Source: Pontibacter pamirensis (GTDB taxonomy: Bacteria; Bacteroidota; Bacteroidia; Cytophagales; Hymenobacteraceae). Taken from it: a DNA stretch of 64,000 nt. The first letter of the stretch is position 1. Every line of letters begins with the position of its first letter. Where the stretch lies: positions 1-64,000 of the forward strand of contig NZ_SSNI01000015.1 in NCBI RefSeq assembly GCF_010015475.1, given 5' to 3'. The notes beneath the pieces are model-generated. The model saw nothing but the letters and a program-made list of their open reading frames with translations, was not told where the DNA came from and made no database searches. The translations under genes and the position numbers were made by a program. This document shows, one piece after another, positions 33,519-42,276 of this stretch.

Positions 33519-33765
33519 GTTTAGGAGTTAGAGGGTTGAGGAGTTTGGGAGTCTATTGAGTTAGAAAGTTAAAAAGTTAAAGAGTTTTAAAATTCTGAAG
33601 TCGGAGTTACTGATGTTCGATTTCAAAGCTCCCATTCTTTTAATTTCTCAGCAATCTGATTTGCTTTGGTGCCAATCAATTTTAACCCTCTAACTCCTAA
33701 ACTCCCAAACTCTCTAACTGAAGAGACTTTCTAACCTTCTAACTCTTTAACTTTCTAACTTATCA
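33519..33765. repeat. Long TAACT-type inverted repeat region between dusB and the EamA permease
   Basis: A 19-bp perfect inverted repeat (GTTTAGGAGTTAGAGGGTT at 33519-33537; complement at 33684-33702) is surrounded by more of the same words: GAGTTTGGGAG vs CTCCCAAACTC, and GTTAGAAAGTTAAAAAGTT against AACTTTCTAACTT. It overlaps the dusB stop and reaches the start of the permease gene. A large hairpin could form. No gene is seen. Confidence 0.65.
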
Positions 33766-34667
33766 AGACCGAAGCTGCTCCCGCGCAGGAAAAAACCGCT
33801 ACCCCGGCGCTGACCTGGCTGTTGATTGTGGTACTCACGTTTATCTGGGGTACTTCTTTTATTCTTATCAAGAAAGGGCTAGTTGTCTTTCGTTCTGATG
33901 AGCTGGGGGCACTGCGCATTGTAATTGCCTGCCTCTCACTCCTGCCTTTTGCTATTGCCAACCTCCGGAAAGTGGAGCCGCACCGCTGGAAGTTTTTAGT
34001 GGCCAGCGGCCTGCTCGGCAACCTGTTCCCGGCTTTTCTGTTTGCCTACGCCGAAACTCAGCTGGCAAGCGGACTGGCAGGTGTCCTTAACTCGCTCACA
34101 GCCCTGTTTACACTTTTGATTGGCGCTATTTTCTTTCAGCAGTCGATCACCTGGATGCGCATGGCAGGCATACTGGTAGGCATAGCAGGTACTGCCATGC
34201 TGATTTTTACGGGTAATGGCAGTGCTGATTTCAGCAATGCCTTTTATGGCTTGTTCATCGTGCTGGCTACTATTTGCTATGGCGGCAGCGCCAACATCAT
34301 CAAGTATCGCCTGCGAGGCATCAAGCCGATTGTGATGTCGAGCCTGGCGCTGCTCACAGTGGGGCCTATGGCCGCAGTATACCTAGCTACTACTGATGCC
34401 ATCCAGAAGCTGCAGTATGCACCTGGCGCGTGGGAGGCGCTGCTATATATTGCGCTGCTGGCTGTTTTCAGCACAGCCGTTGGCCTGATTCTGCTCAACA
34501 AGCTCATCCATATTTCCACCCCCCTTTTTGCCAGCACTATCAATTACCTCATCCCGATTGTGGCCCTGATGTGGGGCGTACTGGACGGTGAAACCATACA
34601 TCTGTGGCACTATGTGGGTATGGTGGTGATATTGGCAGGTGTGTTTATCGTGAATAGGGCCAAATAA
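33762..34667 (+). CDS. EamA-family (DMT) permease; start codon unclear
   Basis: About 302 residues if read from ATC at 33762; the frame is open from 33759 (after TAA 33756) with no ATG, GTG or usual start before the first membrane segment. TTG 33822 would cut into transmembrane segment 1 (LLIVVLTFIWGTSFILIKKGL). Ten transmembrane segments, with two EamA repeats (about 20-150 and 160-300). Features include TFIWGTSFILIKKGL, SGLLGNLFPAFLFAYAETQLASGLAGVLNSLTALFTLLIG, and GLILLNKLIHISTPLFASTINYLIPIVALMWGVLDGE. Transporters of this family move small metabolites such as amino acids; the substrate is unknown. Confidence 0.8.
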   Translation: MKTEAAPAQEKTATPALTWLLIVVLTFIWGTSFILIKKGLVVFRSDELGALRIVIACLSLLPFAIANLRKVEPHRWKFLVASGLLGNLFPAFLFAYAETQLASGLAGVLNSLTALFTLLIGAIFFQQSITWMRMAGILVGIAGTAMLIFTGNGSADFSNAFYGLFIVLATICYGGSANIIKYRLRGIKPIVMSSLALLTVGPMAAVYLATTDAIQKLQYAPGAWEALLYIALLAVFSTAVGLILLNKLIHISTPLFASTINYLIPIVALMWGVLDGETIHLWHYVGMVVILAGVFIVNRAK

Positions 34668-34844
34668 CCCTTGCCTGAACTTTGGTTGTAAAAGAGCCTC
34701 TTTGCCAGGAGAAGCAACTCCCAAAAACCAATCACAACTCTGGATACTTCCCAAAGCTTCCAGCTCGCTGGCACCATGGCAAATTTCCGTTTGTCCCCTT
34801 TTTTTGCTTACTTGAGAGTTTTTAAAATACGCTACGCCCAATAA

Positions 34845-36839
34845 ATGAAGCTATATAAGTCCCTGCTGAGCCTGATGCTGCTCCTGCTGCTAAGTTTTCA
34901 GACTCAGGCTCAGGAAGCGATAGATAAGGCCGCTATTGAAGAGCTTACCCTGCAGGCCATTAACGATACTGCCTTCACCCTCCGCACGACGAATGAGGCC
35001 GGAAACTTAGTTAAGTACACTGGTACACTGCCGCTCCGGGTCAACGGAGAGCTGCAGGAAACTACACTTGTTGATGGTGAAACTTTGCTTGCATTACCTG
35101 AAGCGGCTGCATTGGTACAGGTAAGTGCTAATTTAGGGACACACACGCTGGCGCGCCTTTACCGGCTTGATAATGAAGCGGAAGGCGGTTTGCGTGAATT
35201 TCCGATGTGGCTCTCTATTCTCCCGCCGCTCATCGCTATTGTGCTGGCACTCATTTTCAAAGAAGTGTTACTGGCACTTTTTGCTGGCATCTGGGTTGGC
35301 GGCTTCGTTATCTATGGCTTGTCTTTTAAATCCCTTTTCACGGGCCTGCTGGCTGTTGGCGACACCTACCTCGTGTCGGCGCTCACAGACGCAGACCATG
35401 TTTCTGTTATACTTTTTTCGATGCTGATTGGCGGTATGGTGGCTATTATCTCTAAAAACGGGGGTATGGCCGGCATCGTGAACCTGCTCTCCCGTTATGC
35501 AAGATCGGCTAAAAGCTCGCAGGTTGTAACATGGGCGTTGGGTATAGCCATCTTCTTCGACGACTACGCCAACACCCTAATTGTAGGAAATACCATGCGC
35601 CCTGTTACAGACGGGCACAGGATATCCCGCGAAAAACTGGCTTACCTTGTAGACAGTACTGCTGCCCCGGTAGCGTCCATCGCTTTTGTGACAACCTGGG
35701 TGGGTGCCGAATTAGGCTATATAAAAGATGCAGCCGCCTCATTGGGTATAGAAGAAGGCGCTTATTCGCTGTTCTTTCACTCGCTGGAGTACGCGTATTA
35801 CCCGGTGCTAACGCTGGTGTTTATGCTGATGCTCATCCTCATGAACCGCGATTATGGAAGCATGCACCGCGCAGAAGTACGCGCCCGCAGCACCGGCGCC
35901 GTCACTTCTGCCAGTATGGACCCGAAAGGGGAAGCGAGGCAACAGCAGGAGATGGCCGAGTTTGAGCCTGTTGACATCACCCGCACGCGTGCTGTAAATG
36001 CGCTGCTGCCGGTACTGGTGGTTATTTTCGGCACGCTGGTGGGGCTGCTTTATACCGGTTACAACCCCGACACATGGGCAGATACCAACCTCAGCTTCGT
36101 TCGCAAACTCTCTATTACCATTGGGGATTCTAACTCTTATACTGCCCTTATCTGGGCTTCGCTTTCCGGGGTAATTGTGGCAGTTATACTTACGGTGAGC
36201 CAGCGCATTATGAGCCTGACGGAGACGATGGAGTCGCTGGTGACCGGCTTTAAAACCATGCTGCCGGCTATCCTTATCCTGGTGCTGGCCTGGTCGCTGG
36301 CAACGGTAACGCAGCAGCTTTATACCGCCGAGTACCTAACATCGCTTTTTTCAGGTAATATCTCCCCGCACTTCCTGCCGGAGATTACGTTTTTCCTGGC
36401 CGCAATCATTGCATTCTCTACAGGCTCCAGTTGGGGCACCATGGCGATTCTATACCCGCTGATGCTGCCTGCTGCCTGGTATGTATGCCAGATGCAGGGC
36501 TTCACGCTGGAAGAAACAATGCCGATTATCTACAATGTCATCTCCGTGGTGCTGGCAGGTTCTGTGTTCGGCGACCACTGCTCACCTATTTCCGATACCA
36601 CTATCCTAAGTTCGCTGGCATCCGGCTGTAACCACATCGACCACGTGAAAACGCAGTTGCCCTATGCTGTTACAGTAGCTCTGGTTGCCAATGTAGTCTG
36701 CACGAATTTATCGACACTGGGTGTACACTGGCTGTTGGTTTACCTCATAGGGGCGGGCATACTGTGGGGTTTTATAAGGTTGTTCGGCAAGAAAAACGAA
36801 GTGGAAACGGTACCTGCCGCAGAAGCAGAAGTAGCTTGA
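34845..36839 (+). CDS. NhaC-type Na+/H+ antiporter family protein with an exported N-terminal domain
   Basis: 664 residues. A Sec signal peptide (to about residue 22) is followed by a soluble domain of about 85 residues (EAIDKAAIEELTLQ ... YRLDNEAEGGLREF) that would face the periplasm. From about residue 118 it is a multi-pass transporter with NhaC-family signatures: LPPLIAIVLALIFKEVLLALFAGIWVGG, ISKNGGMAGIVNLLSRYARS, IFFDDYANTLIVGNTMRPVTDG, STAAPVASIAFVTTWVGAELGYIKDA, FSTGSSWGTMAILYPLMLP, SVFGDHCSPISDTTILSS. The extra domain is not usual in simple NhaC proteins. Ion specificity cannot be read. Confidence 0.88.
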   Translation: MKLYKSLLSLMLLLLLSFQTQAQEAIDKAAIEELTLQAINDTAFTLRTTNEAGNLVKYTGTLPLRVNGELQETTLVDGETLLALPEAAALVQVSANLGTHTLARLYRLDNEAEGGLREFPMWLSILPPLIAIVLALIFKEVLLALFAGIWVGGFVIYGLSFKSLFTGLLAVGDTYLVSALTDADHVSVILFSMLIGGMVAIISKNGGMAGIVNLLSRYARSAKSSQVVTWALGIAIFFDDYANTLIVGNTMRPVTDGHRISREKLAYLVDSTAAPVASIAFVTTWVGAELGYIKDAAASLGIEEGAYSLFFHSLEYAYYPVLTLVFMLMLILMNRDYGSMHRAEVRARSTGAVTSASMDPKGEARQQQEMAEFEPVDITRTRAVNALLPVLVVIFGTLVGLLYTGYNPDTWADTNLSFVRKLSITIGDSNSYTALIWASLSGVIVAVILTVSQRIMSLTETMESLVTGFKTMLPAILILVLAWSLATVTQQLYTAEYLTSLFSGNISPHFLPEITFFLAAIIAFSTGSSWGTMAILYPLMLPAAWYVCQMQGFTLEETMPIIYNVISVVLAGSVFGDHCSPISDTTILSSLASGCNHIDHVKTQLPYAVTVALVANVVCTNLSTLGVHWLLVYLIGAGILWGFIRLFGKKNEVETVPAAEAEVA

Positions 36840-36852
36840 TCAGACAGAACAC

Positions 36853-36890
36853 AAAGAAAGGCTGCTCCGGATAAGAGCAGCCTTTCTTTT
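36853..36890 (+). terminator. Terminator of the antiporter gene
   Basis: AAAGAAAGGCTGCTC (36853-36867) and GAGCAGCCTTTCTTT (36875-36889), perfect arms, 7-nt loop, followed by T. It can also serve the convergent acetyltransferase gene. Confidence 0.82.
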
Positions 36891-36903
36891 GGACTACATA
36901 AAG

Positions 36904-37839
36904 CTAGAACAACAGCTCATAAAAGTCATGCACCACCGTGCGGGCACCATAGCTTTCCTTGTTCCGGACCAGCCCCTCATTCAGGTACTGCCCCTGCTGC
37001 TCCGTAGAAATGCCAAAGTCGAAGTATTTTTTGTGAGGGTATACCTTGGTGATCAGGAAGTTTGTTAAAGCATCCAGTGCAGAGATACTTCTGCCATGAG
37101 CTGTTGATGCCGTATACTGGCAATGCGCCACTGTTTTAGTCTCATAAACGATAATGCCCGCATGCATTTCGCCAGCCTCATACGCACCATAGAGCTTGAT
37201 TTGCTTTGGAAAAGCAGCCGCCAAATGCATCATTTCTGCTGCGGTATGCACCGGTAGTTTGTAGTACTTCTCCATCAACAGCGCACGCTCCATCTCCATA
37301 AAGAGAACAAAGTCATCAGACTGCCTAAGCTCAAGATCTGCGTTTAATACTTTTGCCAGGCGCCACCTTCTATCGCGGTCATAGTTTACAGCCTGCTGCA
37401 ACTCCACCACCGAGCTCACATCACGCCTATACATCTTGGCACCGCAGCGGAACAAAGCATACAGGTCCTCCTCTGCCGGCACCTGGTGGTATATGTGCGG
37501 TATGGTTTTATACAACATGCGCCGGAAACCTTGATCTTTAAAGTAACCCTTCATCGTCTCGAACACCTCCAGCATCACCGAAGCCTTTATGCGGCTGTCG
37601 CTGATGATGCCTCCATACGTCAGGCCGCCGTGCGAATGCACCTCCTGCCCCACCTCGTTGGCTGGCAGCAAAGCAAGCAGCTTGTTCTTGCGGTAAAAAA
37701 GCAGCGAATGATCCGTGAACCTGTCGGCGTGATATTCCATATAGTCGCGGTGCAGCAGAAAGGTGCCGTTCCTGGAGCCTGCCACAAAGGCATCCCAAAC
37801 AGCTTTCTGCGCTAAGCTATACTTTACCACTTCTACCAT
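36904..37839 (-). CDS. GNAT/FemAB-like acyltransferase domain protein
   Basis: 311 residues, cytoplasmic by sequence. Two GNAT-like halves are suggested: an N-terminal part with NGTFLLHRDYMEYHADRFTDHSLLFYRKNKLLALLPANE and GGLTYGGIIS, and a C-terminal part with KYYKLPVHTAAEMMHLAAAFPKQIKLYGAYEAGEMHAGIIVYE and ALTNFLITKVYPHKKYFDFGISTEQQGQYLNEGLVRNKESYGA. That last motif is typical of FemAB/GNAT proteins found near polysaccharide genes in Bacteroidota. Substrate unknown. Separated from the histidine kinase by a repeat-rich 142-bp gap. Confidence 0.8.
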   Translation of the reverse strand: MVEVVKYSLAQKAVWDAFVAGSRNGTFLLHRDYMEYHADRFTDHSLLFYRKNKLLALLPANEVGQEVHSHGGLTYGGIISDSRIKASVMLEVFETMKGYFKDQGFRRMLYKTIPHIYHQVPAEEDLYALFRCGAKMYRRDVSSVVELQQAVNYDRDRRWRLAKVLNADLELRQSDDFVLFMEMERALLMEKYYKLPVHTAAEMMHLAAAFPKQIKLYGAYEAGEMHAGIIVYETKTVAHCQYTASTAHGRSISALDALTNFLITKVYPHKKYFDFGISTEQQGQYLNEGLVRNKESYGARTVVHDFYELLF

Positions 37840-37849
37840 TTTTCAGACA

Positions 37850-37980
37850 AAGGATTTTTTTGATGAAGGACTACTAGACGAAAGACTTTTAGATGAAGGA
37901 CGAAAGACAAAAAGAACAAAGGAGGAAACCTGTCACTAAAACATCACTTTCTAATTCCCTAACTTTTCAACTTTCTAACT
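37850..37980. repeat. GAAGGAC- and TAACT-type repeat block
   Basis: CAAAGGATTTTTTTGATGAAGGACTACTAGACGAAAGAC and variants (37853-37920) repeat the words GATGAAGGAC, GACGAAAGAC. The same words occur at 28268-28300 and, inverted, at 28424-28465. CACTTTCTAATTCCCTAACTTTTCAACTTTCTAACT follows (37944-37980). No gene is seen. Confidence 0.5.
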
Positions 37981-37981
37981 T

Positions 37982-39163
37982 TCATCTATTTAGCACAATC
38001 CTGAAAGTCGTGCCCTTTCCTACCTCCGACCATTTCACGTAAAGCCTACCTTCGTGGTAGTTATCGATAATACGCTTGGCCAGCGCCAGGCCAAGGCCCC
38101 AGCCACGCTTTTTAGTGGTAAAGCCTGGCAGAAACACAGCGGCCATTTTACTTTTAGGAATACCTTTGCCTGTATCGGTAATATCCACGGCTATACTGCT
38201 TTTACCGAGCAACGACAACTGAATGTCTATATTTCCCTTTCCCTCCATAGCATCCACAGCGTTCTTGCAAATGTTCTCAATCACCCAATCGTAAAGTGAC
38301 ACGTTCACCTTCGCTGTAATATCCGGAGAGAAATTAGAGGTGACAGAAAAAATGACCTTGCGCGAGATACGGTTCTGAAGGTAGTTGATGGCGTTTTCCG
38401 TTACCTGCAGAAGGTTCTCGTCGCGGAGCAGCGGCACAGACCCGATGTTGGAGAAACGTTCCGTAATTATCTCCAGCCGCCGCACATCCTTGCCTAGTTC
38501 ATCTATGATGGGCTCATTCTCAAACTTCGGGCTCGCTTTGATGTACTCGTACCACGCCATTAAAGAGGAAAGCGGCGTGCCTAACTGGTGCGCCGTCTCT
38601 TTGGCCAGGCCCACCCACACCCTGTTCTGCTCGGCACGGCGGGAGTAGCTGAAGGCAAAATAGGCCATAGACACAAAGCACGCGATAACGATGAGCTGCA
38701 CGTAAGGGTAAAACCGCAACTGGGAGAGCAGAGCAGAATCTTTGTAAAATACATAATTAACAGATCCTTCGGCCCAGGGCACCACAATAGGCGCGTGCTG
38801 CGTTTTCATCTTTTCTATCTCGCGCTGCAGCAATTGATTGATTTTATCTGTGTCTCCCGAAATGTTTTCTGGAATATTTATGTTCTTAGAATCAAGGATG
38901 TTCTCATTCTCATCAGTAAGTATAACAGGAACCGTATGATTGGAAGAAAGTATTTCTTCTTCAATAAACACAATATTGTCGTCGCTGGGCGCATTAATCA
39001 TATAGCGAAGGCCTTTGGCATAGAGTTGGACAAGTTCCTGCTCCCGCTCAGACAGCCTGCTGACTAATATATTAGTGTAGGTGATGGTGGCAGCCCCAAT
39101 AATCAGGGCAACAATAACAAAAACGAGTTTTATCCTGTTCTTTTGAGAGTAAATGGGAATCAT
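37982..39163 (-). CDS. Membrane sensor histidine kinase (no partner regulator nearby)
   Basis: 393 residues. Two transmembrane segments (about 12-32 and 155-175) bracket a 120-residue periplasmic sensor region. After it come the H-box LAKETAHQLGTPLSSLMAWYEYI (His192), the N-box ENICKNAVDAM (about 290-300), the G1 box DTGKGIPKSKMAAVFLPGF and G2 TKKRGWGLGLALAKRIIDN. No HAMP domain is obvious between the second segment and the H-box. The stop overlaps nothing, and no response regulator is adjacent, so it is an orphan by position. It is divergent from hemA across 112 bp. The sensed signal is unknown. Confidence 0.9.
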   Translation of the reverse strand: MIPIYSQKNRIKLVFVIVALIIGAATITYTNILVSRLSEREQELVQLYAKGLRYMINAPSDDNIVFIEEEILSSNHTVPVILTDENENILDSKNINIPENISGDTDKINQLLQREIEKMKTQHAPIVVPWAEGSVNYVFYKDSALLSQLRFYPYVQLIVIACFVSMAYFAFSYSRRAEQNRVWVGLAKETAHQLGTPLSSLMAWYEYIKASPKFENEPIIDELGKDVRRLEIITERFSNIGSVPLLRDENLLQVTENAINYLQNRISRKVIFSVTSNFSPDITAKVNVSLYDWVIENICKNAVDAMEGKGNIDIQLSLLGKSSIAVDITDTGKGIPKSKMAAVFLPGFTTKKRGWGLGLALAKRIIDNYHEGRLYVKWSEVGKGTTFRIVLNR

Positions 39164-39244
39164 GCAGTTTACACGAATTTTATTTGAAATTAGTATAAAT
39201 TAAACAATGAGCGCAAGTAAGTTTTATTTTAGTAAATTGAAGCT

Positions 39245-39252
39245 TACCTTTG
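39245..39252 (+). promoter_or_regulatory. Candidate -7 box of hemA
   Basis: TACCTTTG matches the Bacteroidota TAnnTTTG consensus, 23 bp upstream of the hemA ATG. A TTTT at 39222-39225, about 20 bp upstream, may serve as a weak -33 element. Confidence 0.5.
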
Positions 39253-39275
39253 CACTCCAGTAGACACACGTTACT

Positions 39276-40550
39276 ATGCTTCAGAATTTCAAAGCAATCA
39301 GCTTGTCTTATAAGAAAGCACCGCTGGATATCAGGGAACTGATTGCCTTAGATGAAACTTCCTGCAGGCTATTCCTACAGACGCTCAAGAGCTTTATTCA
39401 GGCTTCTGACATACTGGTGCTTTCTACCTGCAACCGCACCGAAGTTTATTATAATGCCGACGATGACCACAGCACAGAGATTGTAAAGCTGCTGGGCATT
39501 ACCAAAGGCATGGAAAATATCTCCCAGTACTTAGACTATTTTACCATCCTGACGGAGCACGACGATGCCGTACAGCATCTGTTTGATGTATCGATGGGGC
39601 TGGAGTCGCAGGTGGTGGGCGATATGCAGATTTCTAACCAGGTGAAGCAGGCTTATCAGTGGGCAGCCGACAACGAGACTGCTGGTCCGTTCCTGCACCG
39701 CCTGATGCACACCATCTTCTTCACGAACAAGCGCGTAGTGCAGGAAACTGCCTTCCGCGACGGTGCTGCCTCTACCTCTTATGCTGCTATTGAACTGATT
39801 GAGGAGCTGACAGCGGAGGTAATGGAGCCTAGTATACTGGTGGTGGGTTTGGGTGAGATTGGTGCCGATGTGTGCCGTAATCTAAAAGACAGCGGCTTTA
39901 AGAACGTAAAAATCACCAACCGCACACAAGCCAAGGCAAAAGTGCTGGCAGAAGAGTGCGGCATGGAAGTAATTCCGTTTGAGAATATTGTGCAGGGCAT
40001 GAAGGAGGCAGATGTTATTATATCATCTATCGCCCACGAAACACCTTTCTTCACAAAAGAGATGGTGAAGCGCCTGAATGTGCTGTCGTTCAAGTTCTTT
40101 ATTGACTTGTCAGTGCCGCGCAGTGTAGAGGCAGAGGTAGAAACAGTACCTGGCGTACTGGTTTACAACATCGATACAATCCAAAACAAAGCTTCTGAGG
40201 CGCTGCAACTTCGCATTAGCGCTATCCCGAAGGTAAAGGAGATTATCACCGAGTCTATTGACCAGTTTAACGACTGGTCTAAGGAAATGATGGTGTCGCC
40301 GACTATTAACCGCCTGAAGAGCGCGCTAGAAACAATCCGTCAGGAAGAAATGGCGCGCTACATGAAAAAGCTCGGCCCGAAAGAAACTAAGCTTGTAGAC
40401 AACATTACGAAGTCTATGATGCAGAAAATAATCAAACTCCCGGTGCTGCAACTGAAAGCCGCCTGCAAACGCGGTGAGGCTGATACTCTGATCGACCTGT
40501 TGAATGACCTGTTCAACCTGGAAAACCAGCATATAGACACAAATCATTAA
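39276..40550 (+). CDS. hemA: Glutamyl-tRNA reductase
   Basis: 424-residue enzyme reducing glutamyl-tRNA to glutamate-1-semialdehyde, the entry step of haem synthesis. Catalytic Cys52 sits in LVLSTCNRTEVYY. Further motifs are HLFDVSMGLESQVVGDMQISNQVKQAY, the NADPH motif LVVGLGEIGADVCRNLKDSGF (about 186-206) and SIAHETPFFTKEMV. The long C-terminal helical dimerisation part ends with ACKRGEADTLIDLLNDLF. Single gene with its own terminator. Confidence 0.96.
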   Translation: MLQNFKAISLSYKKAPLDIRELIALDETSCRLFLQTLKSFIQASDILVLSTCNRTEVYYNADDDHSTEIVKLLGITKGMENISQYLDYFTILTEHDDAVQHLFDVSMGLESQVVGDMQISNQVKQAYQWAADNETAGPFLHRLMHTIFFTNKRVVQETAFRDGAASTSYAAIELIEELTAEVMEPSILVVGLGEIGADVCRNLKDSGFKNVKITNRTQAKAKVLAEECGMEVIPFENIVQGMKEADVIISSIAHETPFFTKEMVKRLNVLSFKFFIDLSVPRSVEAEVETVPGVLVYNIDTIQNKASEALQLRISAIPKVKEIITESIDQFNDWSKEMMVSPTINRLKSALETIRQEEMARYMKKLGPKETKLVDNITKSMMQKIIKLPVLQLKAACKRGEADTLIDLLNDLFNLENQHIDTNH

Positions 40551-40581
40551 ATTGGGTGAACGACCCTTTTTTCTTAGTTAA

Positions 40582-40647
40582 AATAAAAGCCTAAGGCCTC
40601 CGCGGAATTCATTTAGAAACAAAATGCGGGGGCCTTAGGCTTTTATT
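40582..40647. terminator. Bidirectional terminator between convergent hemA and the ArsR gene
   Basis: Perfect 17-bp arms (40582-40598 and 40631-40647; core AAGCCTAAGGCC) with additional TCCGC/GCGGG pairing inside and a 20-odd-nt loop. Flanks are A-rich on the left and T-rich on the right, so it works for both genes. Confidence 0.82.
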
Positions 40648-40686
40648 ATACATACCATGGCTGCAACCAGGCAGAGCAAAAGCTAC

Positions 40687-40995
40687 TTAAATATCAACGC
40701 AGCACTCTTCCAAGCAGTCAATCACATCGATTAACTTTGGGATAGCCAGGGAATAATAAATCTTTGTTCCCACTTTAAACGAGGACAAAACGCCCTTGTC
40801 TTTCAGTGTAATGAGGTGTTGCGATGCGATGGCCTGAGGGAGATCTAACTGTTTATATATCTCAGTAACAGTCATTTTATCCTCTTTCCCAAGCAAATCC
40901 ACTATCGCCAATCTCTTCGGGTGGGCCAATACCTTCAGCATGGCCGCTGCCTTATCTATCTTCTTAGATTCTACTCTTGACAACAAACTTTTCAT
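40687..40995 (-). CDS. ArsR-family winged-helix transcriptional regulator
   Basis: 102 residues. Winged-helix fold with ARSR features: LKVLAHPKRLAIVDLLGKEDKMTVTEIYKQLDLPQAIASQHLITLKDKGVLSSFKVGTKIYYSL. Possible metal or redox-sensing cysteines are at the C-terminus (IDCLEECC, three Cys in five residues). The classic alpha-3 CxC is not visible, so the sensor site could be the C-terminal cluster. No metal transporter lies next to it; the nearest gene anmK is divergent over 137 bp. Target unknown. Confidence 0.88.
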   Translation of the reverse strand: MKSLLSRVESKKIDKAAAMLKVLAHPKRLAIVDLLGKEDKMTVTEIYKQLDLPQAIASQHLITLKDKGVLSSFKVGTKIYYSLAIPKLIDVIDCLEECCVDI

Positions 40996-41132
40996 AATTA
41001 ATAATTATACCTTACAGTTTCTACAAATCAATTTACATTCCTAATCTTATTCATATTCAGATATATACGAAGCCTACACTATTTGGCTGACATACAGTGT
41101 CTAGTATTTAGTAGTATTTACTATTTTTGGTA

Positions 41133-42206
41133 ATGGACACTTCATATCATGTAATCGGCCTCATGTCGGGCACCTCTTTAGACGGCCTCGATATAGCGTA
41201 TTTTAGACTTACGTATACAAACGAAAATTGGATATATAAAATACTACATACTAATACATTAACATATTCAGATATTTTAATTGAATCCCTCCGTGATGCC
41301 GAAACTTCTAACGGTATGGAACTCATCCGGCTACACCATGCTTACGGCAAGTATATAGGACAACAAGTTCATACTTTCGTACAACAACACGATATCCGAC
41401 CTGATTTTGTTGCCTCCCACGGACATACTATTTTCCATCAACCGGAAAAGCACGTTTCCTTTCAACTGGGAGACGGGGCCTACATTGCGGCCAGCGCTAA
41501 ATTTCCCGTAGTCTGTGACTTCCGGACACTAGACATTGCCTTAGGAGGGCAGGGCGCTCCACTCGTGCCTATTGGAGATAAACTGCTCTTCCCGGAGTAC
41601 GACTACTGTATTAACCTTGGAGGTATTGCCAATGTTTCCTTCTCGCAAAACGACAAGCGGCTGGCGTTTGATATATGCGCCTGCAATATGCTCTTAAACA
41701 CATTGGCCAACAGCGTGGGAAGCGCCTATGATAACAACGGAGAAATGGCAAAGTCTGGTTCCCTGCAGCCGGACCTGCTACAGCAACTGAATGCACCGGC
41801 CTATTTCGCTGCACCAGCGCCCAAGTCCTTGGGCAAAGAGTGGGTACTGGAACACAGCCTGAAAGCTATCGCCGCACATCAATCCAGTGTGCCTGATAAA
41901 CTCCATACTACCTGCCATCATATTGCCTTTCAGATAAGGCAGGCGTTGCCCAAGCTGCATGATGGGCAGCACCGGGTACTGCTAACAGGCGGCGGCGCCT
42001 TTAACCTATACCTTGTCCAGCTGCTACAGGAGTATCTTGGGGAGCAGTATAGCGTAGATGTTCCGGAGCCGGAGCTCGTATCATTTAAAGAAGCGCTTAT
42101 TTTTGCCTTTTTAGGAGTACTGCGCTGGCGCGGAGAGCACAACTGCCTCCGCAGTGTAACGGGTGCTGCGCAGGATAACATCGGTGGATCCATCTACCTT
42201 TGTTAA
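41133..42206 (+). CDS. anmK: Anhydro-N-acetylmuramic acid kinase
   Basis: 357 residues from ATG 41133 (the TTG 6 bp upstream gives no better fit). It phosphorylates anhydro-MurNAc in cell-wall recycling. Signatures include IGLMSGTSLDGLDIAYF at the start, ASHGHTIFHQP, DFRTLDIALGGQGAPLVPIGDKLLF, NLGGIANVSF, and LLTGGGAFNLYLVQLL. Several Bacteroidota AnmK proteins are of this length. It may share a transcript with the dehydrogenase gene 70 bp downstream, though that gene has its own promoter-like box. Confidence 0.94.
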   Translation: MDTSYHVIGLMSGTSLDGLDIAYFRLTYTNENWIYKILHTNTLTYSDILIESLRDAETSNGMELIRLHHAYGKYIGQQVHTFVQQHDIRPDFVASHGHTIFHQPEKHVSFQLGDGAYIAASAKFPVVCDFRTLDIALGGQGAPLVPIGDKLLFPEYDYCINLGGIANVSFSQNDKRLAFDICACNMLLNTLANSVGSAYDNNGEMAKSGSLQPDLLQQLNAPAYFAAPAPKSLGKEWVLEHSLKAIAAHQSSVPDKLHTTCHHIAFQIRQALPKLHDGQHRVLLTGGGAFNLYLVQLLQEYLGEQYSVDVPEPELVSFKEALIFAFLGVLRWRGEHNCLRSVTGAAQDNIGGSIYLC

Positions 42207-42212
42207 GTTTCC

Positions 42213-42247
42213 TTTGCCTGCACGCTCTCATCTTTTTTGTACCTTTG
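42213..42247 (+). promoter_or_regulatory. Candidate promoter of the second Glu/Leu dehydrogenase gene
   Basis: TTTG at 42213-42216 and TACCTTTG at 42240-42247 match the Bacteroidota -33/-7 elements, with a 23-bp gap that is slightly long. The ATG is at 42277. Confidence 0.5.
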
Positions 42248-42276
42248 CGAAACGTTAGCAAAGACGAGCAGAACAG

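Noticed and set aside
33519-33765. Possible CRISPR array
   Set aside because: The short words recur but irregularly, in both orientations, without constant-length spacers and without cas genes.
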